Shown one piece after another: positions 1 through 8,364 of a stretch of 64,000 nucleotides of DNA. The DNA lies in assembly GCA_904419785.1 (NCBI GenBank), contig CAJFSY010000002.1, positions 97,374 to 161,373 on the forward strand. Reading direction: 5' to 3'. The stretch's first letter is position 1; each line of letters begins with the position of its first letter. The stretch is from an uncultured Neglectibacter sp. (GTDB lineage: Bacteria > Bacillota > Clostridia > Oscillospirales > Acutalibacteraceae). The notes beneath the pieces are model-generated. The model saw only the letters and a list, made by a program, of their open reading frames with translations. It was not told where the DNA came from and made no database searches. The position numbers and the translations under genes were made by a program.

Positions 1-858
1 AACCTCTTCTCTTATGTTATGGAAAAGCATCAGCGCTGCTCCCGTGGCAGTATGCTCACAATGGCTTATTTGCAGCAGATGTATTTGTATCCCACCAGCT
101 TCGAAATGATCTTGTACGCTTCCCAGCTTTTGCAGGCCGACGCTATCCGCTATGGCGTAGAACATTTCCGGCGTATCCGGGGCGTGTGCATGGGCGCCGT
201 GTACTGGCAGCTCAATGATTGCTGGCCGGTTGCTTCCTGGGCTTCCATCGACTACACCGGCCGTTGGAAAGCTTTGCATTATTATGCCAAGAGGTTCTTT
301 GCCCCGGTCATGCTTTCCTGCTGCGAGGAAGGGATGCTTTCCCAAGAGCCTAACGTCAACGCGGAGCCATACAATATGGAAAAGAGCATCCGGCTTTCTG
401 TTGCCAATGAGACTATGAAGGAGCGCGCCTGCATCGTGAAATGGGCTTTGCGTGATAACCTTGGGAACATCCAGCAGGAAGAGACCATCTCCTTGACGGT
501 GCCTGCCCTTTCCAGCGTTTGGCTGGATAAAGTGGAGCTGCCGGATGCGGATATTTTTGAGGATTACGTCAGCTATGACCTGTATGAGAACGGCCAGCGG
601 ATTTCCGGCGGCACGGTGATTTTCTCCATGCCCAAGTATTTCCATTATGCGGACCCGCAGCTTTCCTGCCGTGTAGAAGGGGACGAGATCGTGGTGAGCG
701 CCAAAGCGTATGCCAAGAGCGTTGAGGTTCAGAATGAAAATGAGGACTTGCTGCTTTCTGACAATTACTTCGATATGAACGCCGGAGAGACCAGGGTGAA
801 AGTCCTTTCGGGCAGCGTGGACAATTTGAGGCTGCGCAGCGTGTATGACATCCATTAA
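1..858 (+). CDS. Beta-mannosidase-like glycoside hydrolase family 2, C-terminal part (partial at window edge)
   Basis: The reading frame is open to base 1, so the ATG at 19 is internal and only the last ~285 codons are present. The stretch [20 protein letters not shown], followed by [17 protein letters not shown], is the hallmark of the end of the catalytic barrel in GH2 beta-mannosidases. After it come two beta-rich regions (roughly residues 125-285) matching the C-terminal Ig-like/sandwich domains of that family. The expected role is release of mannose from beta-mannosides such as the N-glycan core or plant mannan oligosaccharides. The nucleophile and acid/base region lie mostly upstream of the window, so activity cannot be judged. 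The gene fits with the GH29 fucosidase further along. Family-level call is firm; exact substrate is inferred. Confidence 0.85.
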   Translation, partial: NLFSYVMEKHQRCSRGSMLTMAYLQQMYLYPTSFEMILYASQLLQADAIRYGVEHFRRIRGVCMGAVYWQLNDCWPVASWASIDYTGRWKALHYYAKRFFAPVMLSCCEEGMLSQEPNVNAEPYNMEKSIRLSVANETMKERACIVKWALRDNLGNIQQEETISLTVPALSSVWLDKVELPDADIFEDYVSYDLYENGQRISGGTVIFSMPKYFHYADPQLSCRVEGDEIVVSAKAYAKSVEVQNENEDLLLSDNYFDMNAGETRVKVLSGSVDNLRLRSVYDIH

Positions 859-897
859 AGGAGTGCGGAAAAGCGGTAAATTTTCCTCCTCAATCTC

Positions 898-926
898 TTG
901 ACAAATGACTTTGGGAAGATTATAAT
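898..926 (+). promoter_or_regulatory. Consensus sigma-A promoter of the infC-rpmI-rplT operon
   Basis: TTGACA at 898-903 and TATAAT at 921-926 are separated by exactly 17 bases, a perfect match to the vegetative consensus. Transcription should start near 933, leaving a leader of about 250 bases before infC. Confidence 0.9.
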
Positions 927-932
927 AATTAC

Positions 933-1180
933 ACGGTAAAACAAAGCGGAGCCGGCGGCTCCCACCCGTGCAGTACCGTCTGACACAGGTCAATATCCCA
1001 GAGTGGCTTTTGAAAAACGCTGCGGAGCGTGATGCAAAGCTTTCAGCCCTTTGAGGCTTTTATGGGAACGTTGATTTGCGGGCAGAAGGAGTTCTGCCCG
1101 CTTTTGGTTTTCCTTTTGGATAAGCCGGCCGCCCTTCGCGCCAAACAGCTTGAGAACAACGTGTGATGGAGGTGCTACCC
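933..1180 (+). ncRNA. Long structured leader of the infC operon (L20-leader-like attenuator)
   Basis: This roughly 250-base untranslated stretch lies between the consensus promoter and infC and holds no supported gene. It ends in a perfect 10-bp terminator hairpin at 1078-1101 followed by T-rich sequence. In Bacillus subtilis the same operon is controlled by ribosomal protein L20 binding the leader and promoting premature termination; position, length and terminator match that arrangement. I did not fold the whole leader or compare it with the Rfam L20 leader model, so the ligand is inferred from gene content. Confidence 0.6.
1078..1118 (+). terminator. Attenuator terminator inside the infC leader
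   Basis: GCGGGCAGAA, loop GGAG, then TTCTGCCCGC forms a perfect 10-bp stem, followed by TTTTGGTTTTCCTTTT. It lies downstream of the operon promoter and ~80 bases before infC, with no other promoter visible between, so it must be conditionally read through. Confidence 0.85.
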
Positions 1181-1699
1181 ATTAGCAAACAGGAACTGCA
1201 GATCAACGAGCAAATCCGAGATAAGGAACTTCGCGTTATTGATTCCGACGGCACGCAGCTGGGGATTATGTCCCTGCGGCAGGCTATGGAGATCGCGGAG
1301 CAGAAGAATCTGGACCTGGTGAAGATCGCCCCCCAGGCAAACCCGCCGGTGTGCAAGATCATCGACTATGGCAAGTTCCGCTTTGAACAGGCCAAGCGGG
1401 AAAAGGAAGCGAGAAAGAACCAGCGCGTCGTTGAGATCAAAGAGGTTCGCCTTTCCCTCAATATCGATACCCACGATTTTGAGACGAAACGAAACCATGC
1501 CATGCGGTTTATTTCCGAAGGCAACAAGGTTAAAGCTTCGATCCGGTTTCGAGGCAGAGAGATGGGTCACCCCGAGCTGGGGCAGGAAATTATGAGCCGC
1601 TTTGCCGAAGCGATGAGCGAGGTGGCCAATGTGGAGAAGCCCGCTAAGCTTGAGGGCAGAACCATGTTGATGTTCCTTGCTCCCAAGCCAGCTAAATGA
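1181..1699 (+). CDS. infC: Translation initiation factor IF-3, with an AUU start codon
   Basis: IF-3 binds the 30S subunit, blocks premature 50S joining and proofreads the start codon. The N-domain (about residues 4-75, INEQIRDKELRVIDSDG and PPVCKIIDYGKFRFE) and C-domain (about 80-165, KEVRLSLNIDTHDF, GRTMLMFLAP) are both complete; 172 residues is normal. The ORF track begins at GTG 1163, but that GTG/ATG pair lies within or next to GGAGGTG (1168-1174), which is itself an excellent ribosome binding site 6 bases before ATT at 1181. From ATT the protein begins (M)SKQELQINEQIR, as expected. IF-3 itself discriminates against AUU, and AUU-initiated infC is autoregulated in E. coli, so the same is inferred here. 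First gene of infC-rpmI-rplT. Confidence 0.93.
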   Translation: MSKQELQINEQIRDKELRVIDSDGTQLGIMSLRQAMEIAEQKNLDLVKIAPQANPPVCKIIDYGKFRFEQAKREKEARKNQRVVEIKEVRLSLNIDTHDFETKRNHAMRFISEGNKVKASIRFRGREMGHPELGQEIMSRFAEAMSEVANVEKPAKLEGRTMLMFLAPKPAK

Positions 1700-1735
1700 T
1701 GTTGTTTCAAAATATCCCACTAGGAGGACTGCAAA

Positions 1736-1939
1736 ATGCCGAAACTGAAAACTCACAGCGGCGCCAAAAAGCGCTTTAAGCTTTCCAAAAACGGAAAGGT
1801 CATCCGTGCCCATGCGTATATGAGCCACCTGGCCAACGGCCATGGCAAAACCCCCAAGACCAAGCGCCATGCCCGCGGCACCACTGTGGTTGATAAAACC
1901 AACGAGACCGCGATCAAGCGGATGCTGCCCTACAAATAA
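1736..1939 (+). CDS. rpmI: 50S ribosomal protein L35
   Basis: Small basic protein of 67 residues beginning MPKLKTHSGAKKRFKLSKNGK, the standard L35 opening, with the KRHARGTTVVDKTNETAIKRMLPY end. It is part of the large subunit and sits in its canonical place between infC and rplT, 36 bases after infC and preceded by TAGGAGG. Length matches the family (about 64-67). Confidence 0.98.
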   Translation: MPKLKTHSGAKKRFKLSKNGKVIRAHAYMSHLANGHGKTPKTKRHARGTTVVDKTNETAIKRMLPYK

Positions 1940-2041
1940 GAAGGGTTTCCCGCGGGGACGGCGGCGGGCAGAAGGTTCGGGCCGTCTCGCAATAACTTAT
2001 GAATATCAGTTTGCTTCACCATAAGAAAGGATGGTACAGGA

Positions 2042-2395
2042 ATGGCTAGAGTTAAGGGCGCAATGATGACGCGCAAAAGAAGAAAAAAGGTATTAAAGCT
2101 TGCCAAAGGATATTGGGGCGCTAAGAGCCGTCATTTTAAAATGGCCAAACAGGCCGTGATGAAGTCTGGCAACTACGCTTTTATCGGACGGAAACAGCGT
2201 AAGCGTGACTTCCGCCGCCTGTGGATCACCCGTATTTCCGCGGCTTGCCGTATGAACGACATCAACTATTCCACCTTCATGAACGGCTTGAAGAAGGCTG
2301 GCATCACCTTGAACCGGAAGATGCTTTCCGAGATCGCCATCGCCGATGCTGCCGGCTTTACCGCTCTGGTAGAGAAGGCCAAGGCTGCTCTATAA
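2042..2395 (+). CDS. rplT: 50S ribosomal protein L20
   Basis: 117-residue L20: [26 protein letters not shown] at the N-terminus (the basic tail that threads into 23S rRNA during early 50S assembly) and the globular [13 protein letters not shown]...[10 protein letters not shown]-domain, which in Firmicutes binds the operon leader. AAAGGATGG supplies the ribosome binding site. The 100-base gap after rpmI carries a GC-rich inverted repeat (GACGGC...GCCGTC). L20 is the probable repressor of its own operon through the leader described upstream. Confidence 0.98.
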   Translation: MARVKGAMMTRKRRKKVLKLAKGYWGAKSRHFKMAKQAVMKSGNYAFIGRKQRKRDFRRLWITRISAACRMNDINYSTFMNGLKKAGITLNRKMLSEIAIADAAGFTALVEKAKAAL

Positions 2396-2408
2396 AAAGC
2401 TAAAAGTG

Positions 2409-2440
2409 CGCCCGAGGCAAGGGATTGCCTTGGGCGTTCC
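2409..2440 (+). terminator. Probable terminator after rplT
   Basis: CGCCCGAGGCAA, loop GGGA, TTGCCTTGGGCG forms a 12-bp stem with one wobble pair, followed by TTCCTATTATT. The U-tract is interrupted, so some readthrough into the downstream methylase gene is likely. Confidence 0.6.
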
Positions 2441-2460
2441 TATTATTCCTAAAGTGGGAA

Positions 2461-2494
2461 GAGGGAGGCCGTGGTTTTTTGGCCTCCCTTTCAA
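2461..2494 (+). terminator. Second hairpin between rplT and the methylase
   Basis: GAGGGAGGCC ... GGCCTCCCTTTC forms a stem with a T-rich loop just upstream of the methylase ribosome binding site. It may back up the previous terminator or act as an mRNA stabiliser; the tail is short. Confidence 0.4.
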
Positions 2495-2523
2495 GACGAA
2501 TTTTACAGGAAGGGGGCGGCTGG

Positions 2524-3336
2524 ATGGACAGCATTACCAGCCGGCAGAACAAAATTGTCCGGGAGGCGGCGGCATTGTCATCCTCTGGGGAGGAGCGGCG
2601 GAAGCGCCGGGAATTCCTTTGCGAGGGGGCACGCTTGTGCCAGGACGCTGCACGTTCCGGGGTGAAGGTCCTGCGGTGTTTCTTCACGGAGGAGGCGCAG
2701 CGCAAATACGCCCCTTATCTGGAACAAATATTGGCTGTAAGCGGGGCAAGCTATCAGGTGGCGGACCATGTGGCCCAGCTTTTATCCTCCACGAAACATT
2801 CCCAAGGGGTATTTTGCCAGTGCTCCTGGCCGGAAACTCTTGGAGGAAGCGAGAAAACCGTCAGCCGCTGCGTGGTATTGGAAAACCTTCAAGACCCCGG
2901 AAACCTGGGGACCATCCTACGAACGGCGGAAGCTCTTGGATTCCGGCAGGTATATCTTTTGGGCGATTGTTGCGATCCCCTTTCCCCAAAAGCGCTGCGG
3001 GCTTCTATGGGGGCGGTTTTTCGGGTGGGTTTGACAGTTGAGCCTTCCAGAGAGAAACTATGCGCCCAGCTGAAACGAGAAGGGCGCGTCCTTCTTGCGG
3101 CTGTTCCTGACAGCGCCGCTCTGCCCGTGACAAAAGTAGATTTTTCCCAGGGGAAATGGGCGGTGTTTATTGGCAATGAGGGCAGTGGACTCACTTCTGA
3201 AACCATCGCTTTATGCCATGACCTGCTGACTATCCCCATGGCAGGCCGGGCGGAATCGTTAAATGCTTCGGCGGCGGCTACTATTTTGCTTTGGGAGATG
3301 GCCAGAGCCGGAGGAAAGGAGGGCTTCCATGGATAA
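2524..3336 (+). CDS. TrmH/SpoU-family RNA 2'-O-methyltransferase
   Basis: SPOUT-class methylase that transfers a methyl group from SAM to a ribose 2'-OH in rRNA or tRNA. The N-terminal substrate-binding domain (about residues 1-95, MDSITSRQNKIVREA) is followed by the SpoU knot with its three motifs: NLQDPGNLGTILRTAEA, the central RASMGAVFRV, and FIGNEGSGLT with PMAGRAESLNASAAATILLWE. The track ORF opens 33 codons earlier, but ATG 2524 preceded by AGGGGG gives the family start. B. subtilis has the equivalent gene ysgA at the same place, after rplT. The stop overlaps the dprA start by 8 bases, indicating translational coupling. The exact nucleotide methylated cannot be told. Confidence 0.92.
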   Translation: MDSITSRQNKIVREAAALSSSGEERRKRREFLCEGARLCQDAARSGVKVLRCFFTEEAQRKYAPYLEQILAVSGASYQVADHVAQLLSSTKHSQGVFCQCSWPETLGGSEKTVSRCVVLENLQDPGNLGTILRTAEALGFRQVYLLGDCCDPLSPKALRASMGAVFRVGLTVEPSREKLCAQLKREGRVLLAAVPDSAALPVTKVDFSQGKWAVFIGNEGSGLTSETIALCHDLLTIPMAGRAESLNASAAATILLWEMARAGGKEGFHG

Positions 3337-4714
3337 GCGGGTCTATTGGATTTGGCTTCAGCACGCTTTTGGTGAAGGAAGCCCCATGCCCTGGCGAATC
3401 CACCGCAGCCTGCCCGGCGGCGTGGAAGAATTCTTTGAAGGCGGCCCCAGAATGTGGAACTCGCTAGAAGTCATACGCGAAAGGGATGCCGCCGCATTAT
3501 ACAGCTTTTCTCTGGATGAAGCCAAAGCTCAGTTGGAACACGCTTTGAAAGTGGGGTGGGAGGTGCTCACCCCGGAGAGCGAAAATTATCCCGAGGCTTT
3601 GAAGAATATTTTCGACCCGCCTGCGGTACTGTATGGTAAAGGTTGGCTGCCCAATGTGGACCGCCGCCCTGCTATTGCCGTAGTGGGCGCCCGCAAAGCG
3701 AAAAAGGAATCCGAAGAGAAAGGCAAAGAATTCGGCTATCAGTTGGCTATAGGCGGGGCTGTGGTGATCACCGGAGGCGCAGTGGGGATTGACGCAGCAG
3801 TCACGTTAGGAGCCATGAGCGGTGAAGCACCTGTAGTCAGTGTTCTGCCGGTGGCCTTGAATAGTTCCTATGTGAGCCGCAACGCATTTTTGCGGGAAAG
3901 CATCGTGGATAAAGGCGGCGCTTTGGTCACTGAGTATTTTTCCCAACAGACTCCGGGATTTGGCACGTTCCAAGTGCGCAACCGGCTGATCACGGGATTG
4001 TCTTGCGGGGTGCTTTTGATCCAGGCGGCCAAGAAAAGCGGCACAGTGATGTATGCTTCCCACGCGAAAGACCAGAACCGGGATGTGTTTGTATATCCGG
4101 GTCCGAAAGATGACCCTGCTTTTGCCGGCGGCTGGGGATTGATCGCCGACGGTGCCAAAGCGGTGGAACGGGGCGAAGAGGTTTTGGAGGAGTATGACCA
4201 GCGCTTTGAAGGTCTTGGCCGGGTCATCCCTCTTTTTGAGAAAGAAAGCGGCGCGCCCGCTATAGAAGAGGAAGTTTTGCCGGCTTTGGCGGATTCAGGC
4301 GCTTCTTCGCTTTCTGAAGAGCAGGCGGCGGTGTTCGGTGTGCTGCGCCGGGAGCCTCAAGGGGTGGCACAGTTGGAAGAAGCCACAGGCTTTTCCACTG
4401 GAAAGCTGCTGGGCACCCTGACAGAACTAGAATTGCTGGGCTTGGCGGAATCTTACCCGGGAAAGCGTTACCGCAAGGGAAAAGCCCCCAGTCCCAGAAA
4501 ACCGGAAACAGATAAGAAAACCACCGGCTCCGAACTGACTATGAGCGGGGAGCAGGCTGCGGTTTTGGCCGAGCTGGGGCCAAAAGCGTTATCTGTTGCC
4601 CAGCTGGAAGAAAAGACCGGGCTGCCGGCGGGAAAGATTTTGAGCGCCCTGACGGAACTGGAACTTTTGGGGCTTGCGGAATCATGTCCGGGAAAACGCT
4701 ACCGCAGGGGCTGA
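3329..4714 (+). CDS. dprA: DNA processing protein DprA (Smf family) with a duplicated winged-helix tail
   Basis: DprA protects incoming single-stranded DNA and loads RecA during natural transformation. The extended Rossmann domain is seen at about residues 75-300: VVGARKAKKESE, VVITGGAVGIDAAVTLGAM, VRNRLITGLSCGVLLIQAAKKSGT and DVFVYPGPKDDP. The phosphate-binding motif reads GAR rather than the common GSR/GTR, and the centre is more divergent than usual. Instead of one C-terminal winged helix there are two (residues ~326-383 and ~403-461), both ending TELELLGLAES.PGKRYR.G, joined by a proline- and lysine-rich linker. At 461 residues it is longer than typical DprA (280-370). ATG 3329 has GGAGG upstream; the earlier track start lies inside the methylase. 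Confidence 0.88.
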   Translation: MDKRVYWIWLQHAFGEGSPMPWRIHRSLPGGVEEFFEGGPRMWNSLEVIRERDAAALYSFSLDEAKAQLEHALKVGWEVLTPESENYPEALKNIFDPPAVLYGKGWLPNVDRRPAIAVVGARKAKKESEEKGKEFGYQLAIGGAVVITGGAVGIDAAVTLGAMSGEAPVVSVLPVALNSSYVSRNAFLRESIVDKGGALVTEYFSQQTPGFGTFQVRNRLITGLSCGVLLIQAAKKSGTVMYASHAKDQNRDVFVYPGPKDDPAFAGGWGLIADGAKAVERGEEVLEEYDQRFEGLGRVIPLFEKESGAPAIEEEVLPALADSGASSLSEEQAAVFGVLRREPQGVAQLEEATGFSTGKLLGTLTELELLGLAESYPGKRYRKGKAPSPRKPETDKKTTGSELTMSGEQAAVLAELGPKALSVAQLEEKTGLPAGKILSALTELELLGLAESCPGKRYRRG

Positions 4715-4737
4715 TCTTTTGTTTTGTGAAATTTGAT

Positions 4738-4766
4738 TTGACAAACACTTTCCGCCGGAGTATTGT
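4738..4766 (+). promoter_or_regulatory. Sigma-A promoter of topA
   Basis: TTGACA at 4738-4743, 17-base spacer, TATTGT at 4761-4766. The predicted start site near 4773 lies after the ATG at 4770 in the track ORF, which rules out that ATG and supports the start at 4893. The ~120-base leader contains two short inverted repeats (GCATC...GATGC and TCCGGTCCGG...CCGGACGGA). Confidence 0.8.
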
Positions 4767-4892
4767 AAAATGGACCTGGATGACGCATCCGGAAAAGATG
4801 CCTGCCCCCTGGCGTTATATTATTATAGAAGCGGGGCTTTGGAAAATCCGGTCCGGATAAAGCCGGACGGAAGAAAAGGAGTAATACAGCGA

Positions 4893-6986
4893 ATGTCGAA
4901 ATTGGTGATTGTGGAGTCGCCTTCCAAGGCGAAAACCATTCAGAAATATTTAGGCAGCGGCTACGAAGTGATGGCTTCTATGGGCCATGTGCGGGATTTG
5001 CCCAAGGCGCGTCTCAGCGTGGACGTAAAGGACGGCTTTAAGCCGAAATACAGCATTATTAAAGGAAAAGAAAAGCTTGTGAAAGAGCTGAAAGAAGCGG
5101 CGGCCGATTCCGACGGCGTGCTGCTGGCCACTGACCCTGACCGTGAGGGAGAAGCTATTTCCTGGCATTTGGCTTATATCTTGGGGCTGGATGAGAACGC
5201 CCCTGACCGTGTGACCTTTAACGAGATCACAAAATCTGGCGTAGAGGAAGGCATGGCCCATCCCCGGGCCATCGATCTGGACTTGGTGAACGCCCAGCAG
5301 GCCCGGCGCATCTTGGACCGTTTGGTGGGTTATACCCTCAGCCCGTTTTTGGCCAAGACCATCCGCAGGGGCCTTTCCGCGGGCCGGGTGCAGTCTGTGG
5401 CAGTGCGGATGATCGTAGATAGAGAAGAAGAGATCAAAGCGTTTGTGCCCCAGGAATATTGGAGCATCGACGCCAAGCTGACGGCGCCGCCTTCCAAAGC
5501 GGTATTCGCTGCCGCTTTTTACGGGGACGAAAACGGCGAGATCAAGATCAATTCCAAAGAGGAATCCGACCAGCTTTTCGCGGAACTGGAAAAAGAGGAG
5601 TTCTTGGTTTCCACCGTGAAAAAAGGGAAGAAGAACCGTTCTCCTGCGCCGCCTTTTATCACTTCCACTTTGCAGCAGGAAGCCAGCCGGAAACTGGGCT
5701 TCCAGGCACGGCGCACCATGAAAGCCGCCCAGGAACTGTATGAAGGCGTGGAGATCGAGGGTGTGGGCTCCACAGGTTTGATCACCTATATGCGTACCGA
5801 CTCCCTGCGTATCTCTGAGGATGCTATCCGGGACGCCACAGCCTATATCGAAGAGCGCTGGGGAAGTAAGTATCTGCCCAGCAAGCCCCGGCATTTCAAA
5901 TCCCGGGCAAACGCGCAGGACGGCCACGAAGCTATTCGGCCTTCCACCATCAGTCTGACTCCCGACCAGGTAAAAAACTCTCTTACTTCGGACCAGTATA
6001 AGCTCTATAAGCTGATTTGGGAACGGTTCATCGCCTGCCAGATGGCCAACTGCGTGATGAATACCACCCAAGCCACCATCAACGCCGGAAAATATATTTT
6101 TAAAGCTTCCGGGTTCAATGTGGCCTTCGAGGGCTTTACCACCTTGTATGAGGAAAGCAAGGATGAAGAGGAAAAAGCCGGGAAAGACCTGCCTCCTTTG
6201 GAAGTGGGCATGAAGCTGAAAGTAAAAGACCTAAAGGGCAACCAGCATTTTACCCAGCCCCCGCCAAGGTTCACAGAAGCTTCTCTGATCAAGACACTGG
6301 AAGAGAACGGCATTGGCCGTCCTTCCACATATGCGGCTACCATTTCCACCATTACCACCCGTGAATATGTCAGCCGGGAGGGGAAAGCCTTCAAGCCTAC
6401 CGAACTGGGAGAAGTGATTACCCAGCTGATGAAAGAGCGGTTCCCAAAGATCGTAAACGTGAAGTTTACCGCCCAGGTTGAGGATGAACTGGACGCTGTC
6501 CAGAGAGGTGATGAAGAGTGGGTGGAAACCCTGCAAAAGTTCTACGACGATTTTGACAAGACCGTTCAAAAAGCCAAAAAGGAGATGGACGGGGTCAAGA
6601 TACAGCTGAAAGAGGACGAGACCGACGTTATCTGTGAGAAGTGCGGCCGGCGCATGGTGGTGAAAGTGGGCCGGTATGGGAAGTTCCTGGCTTGCCCGGG
6701 CTATCCGGAATGCAAAAATGTCAAAAAGATCGTGAACGATACCGGCGCCGAGTGTCCCAAATGCGGCGGTAAGATCATCGAGCGCAAGTCTAAAAAGGGA
6801 AGGGTATTTTATGGATGCAGCGAATATCCCAAATGCGATTTCGTATCTTGGGACCCGCCGTCTAAAGAAAAATGCCCCGTTTGCGGCAAAACCCTGATGC
6901 AGAAAAAGAGCAAGGATAAGACCTTGTACTGCGTCACGCCGGACTGCACCTTCCCCGGAAAGCGCCCAGAGGAGGACGAAAACTGA
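4893..6986 (+). CDS. topA: DNA topoisomerase I (type IA)
   Basis: Relaxes negative supercoils by cleaving one strand through a 5'-phosphotyrosine. From ATG 4893 (SD AAAAGGAG) the 697-residue protein starts MSKLVIVESPSKAKTIQKYLG, the TOPRIM opening; ATDPDREGEAISWHL carries the metal-binding DxDxE acidic set. The catalytic tyrosine is in GLITYMRTDS (about residue 300). NGIGRPSTYA is the conserved late motif. The C-terminus has three Cys4 zinc ribbons (CEKCGRR...CPGYPECKN, CPKCGGK...CSEYPKCDF, CPVCGK...CVTPDC), typical of Clostridia and Bacilli. trmFO starts 2 bases after the stop, as in B. subtilis. Confidence 0.98.
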   Translation: MSKLVIVESPSKAKTIQKYLGSGYEVMASMGHVRDLPKARLSVDVKDGFKPKYSIIKGKEKLVKELKEAAADSDGVLLATDPDREGEAISWHLAYILGLDENAPDRVTFNEITKSGVEEGMAHPRAIDLDLVNAQQARRILDRLVGYTLSPFLAKTIRRGLSAGRVQSVAVRMIVDREEEIKAFVPQEYWSIDAKLTAPPSKAVFAAAFYGDENGEIKINSKEESDQLFAELEKEEFLVSTVKKGKKNRSPAPPFITSTLQQEASRKLGFQARRTMKAAQELYEGVEIEGVGSTGLITYMRTDSLRISEDAIRDATAYIEERWGSKYLPSKPRHFKSRANAQDGHEAIRPSTISLTPDQVKNSLTSDQYKLYKLIWERFIACQMANCVMNTTQATINAGKYIFKASGFNVAFEGFTTLYEESKDEEEKAGKDLPPLEVGMKLKVKDLKGNQHFTQPPPRFTEASLIKTLEENGIGRPSTYAATISTITTREYVSREGKAFKPTELGEVITQLMKERFPKIVNVKFTAQVEDELDAVQRGDEEWVETLQKFYDDFDKTVQKAKKEMDGVKIQLKEDETDVICEKCGRRMVVKVGRYGKFLACPGYPECKNVKKIVNDTGAECPKCGGKIIERKSKKGRVFYGCSEYPKCDFVSWDPPSKEKCPVCGKTLMQKKSKDKTLYCVTPDCTFPGKRPEEDEN

Positions 6987-6987
6987 T

Positions 6988-8364
6988 ATGGCACAGCAGA
7001 GCGTAAGCGTGCTGGGAGCCGGTTTGGCGGGCTGCGAAGCTGCTTGGCAGCTGGCCCGCCGGGGCATCCCTGTGACGCTGTATGAGATGAAGCCCCAGCG
7101 GTATTCCCCCGCCCATCAAAGCGAGGATTTTGCCGAATTGATCTGTTCCAATTCGTTGAAAGCCGCCAGGGTGGACAGCGCCGCCGGGCTGTTAAAAGAA
7201 GAAATGCGCCGTTTTGGCTCCTTGCTGATTGACTGCGCTGAGAAAAGCCGTGTCCCTGCTGGGGGAGCTTTGGCGGTAGACCGGAAAGAATTTTCCCGCC
7301 TGGCCACGGAGGCCATTCAAAGCGAACCCTTGATCGAAATCCACCGGGAAGAAGTGACGGATATCCCGGAAGGTCCGGTGGTGGTCGCCACAGGCCCTTT
7401 GACTTCCCAGCCCCTTTCGGAGAAAATCCTGTCCCTTTGCGGAGGCGGTTTGAGCTTTTTTGACGCCGCCGCGCCCATCGTCACACGAGAGAGCCTGGAT
7501 ATGGAGCGGTGTTTCGCGGCTTCACGCTATGGCAAGGGAGACCAGGAAGGGGAAGAAGGGGATTACCTCAACTGCCCCATGAACAAAGAAGAGTATGACC
7601 GGTTCGTGGAAGAACTGGTGAACGCCCAGCGGGCCCCTGTCCACAGCTTTGACGCACGCGATCCAAAAGTGTATGAAGGATGTATGCCTATCGAGGTGTT
7701 GGCTTCCCGTGGGCATGACGCTATCCGGTTCGGCCCCATGAAGCCCGTAGGCCTGCGGGACCCCCGTACCGGCCACCGTCCTTGGGCGGTTTTGCAGCTG
7801 CGCACAGAAAATCGGGAACGCACCTTGTATAATCTGGTAGGGTTTCAGACCAACCTGAAATTTGGGGAGCAAAAGCGGGTGTTCGGCATGATCCCGGGGC
7901 TTTCGCAGGCGGAATTTATCCGCTATGGGGTGATGCACCGGAACACCTTCCTGGAATCCCCCAAGCTGCTTCGGGGAGATTATTCTTTCCGGGAGCGGCC
8001 CCTACTGTTTTTCGCCGGACAGATCACCGGAGTGGAAGGGTATATGGAATCGGCTTCTTCCGGGATTTTGGCGGGCGTCAACCTGGCGAGAAGGCTTGCC
8101 GGAAAAGAAACTCTGCTGCTGCCGGAAACAACCATGATGGGCGCCTTGAGCCGGTATGTTTCCGGGTATGAGGGAAAAGATTTTCAGCCCATGGGGGCGA
8201 ATTTCGGCGTGCTGCCGCCCTTGCCGGAAAAGATCCGGGACAAACGGCAGCGCTATATGGCCTTGGCAGAGCGGGGGCTTGACCACCTGCAGCGTTATTG
8301 CGGAGAAATGGGCGAGCTTTTGCGAGAAAGCGCCTTGGGCGCGGAAGAGAGGGAGAGCGTATGA
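6988..8364 (+). CDS. trmFO: Methylenetetrahydrofolate-tRNA-(uracil-54-C5)-methyltransferase
   Basis: Makes ribothymidine at position 54 of the tRNA T-loop using 5,10-methylene-THF and reduced FAD, the folate-dependent route used by many Firmicutes in place of SAM-dependent TrmA. The N-terminal dinucleotide-binding fold SVLGAGLAGCEAAWQLARRG binds FAD; ELICSNSLKA and AGQITGVEGYMESASSG are family signatures. 458 residues is slightly longer than B. subtilis TrmFO (435). It is translationally coupled to topA (2 bases) and overlaps plsX by ATGA. Confidence 0.97.
   Translation: MAQQSVSVLGAGLAGCEAAWQLARRGIPVTLYEMKPQRYSPAHQSEDFAELICSNSLKAARVDSAAGLLKEEMRRFGSLLIDCAEKSRVPAGGALAVDRKEFSRLATEAIQSEPLIEIHREEVTDIPEGPVVVATGPLTSQPLSEKILSLCGGGLSFFDAAAPIVTRESLDMERCFAASRYGKGDQEGEEGDYLNCPMNKEEYDRFVEELVNAQRAPVHSFDARDPKVYEGCMPIEVLASRGHDAIRFGPMKPVGLRDPRTGHRPWAVLQLRTENRERTLYNLVGFQTNLKFGEQKRVFGMIPGLSQAEFIRYGVMHRNTFLESPKLLRGDYSFRERPLLFFAGQITGVEGYMESASSGILAGVNLARRLAGKETLLLPETTMMGALSRYVSGYEGKDFQPMGANFGVLPPLPEKIRDKRQRYMALAERGLDHLQRYCGEMGELLRESALGAEERESV

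Noticed and set aside
4770-4892. Earlier start for topA at 4770
   Set aside because: The consensus-like promoter at 4738-4766 would start transcription at or after 4770, and residues before MSKLVIVESPSKAK have no family match.
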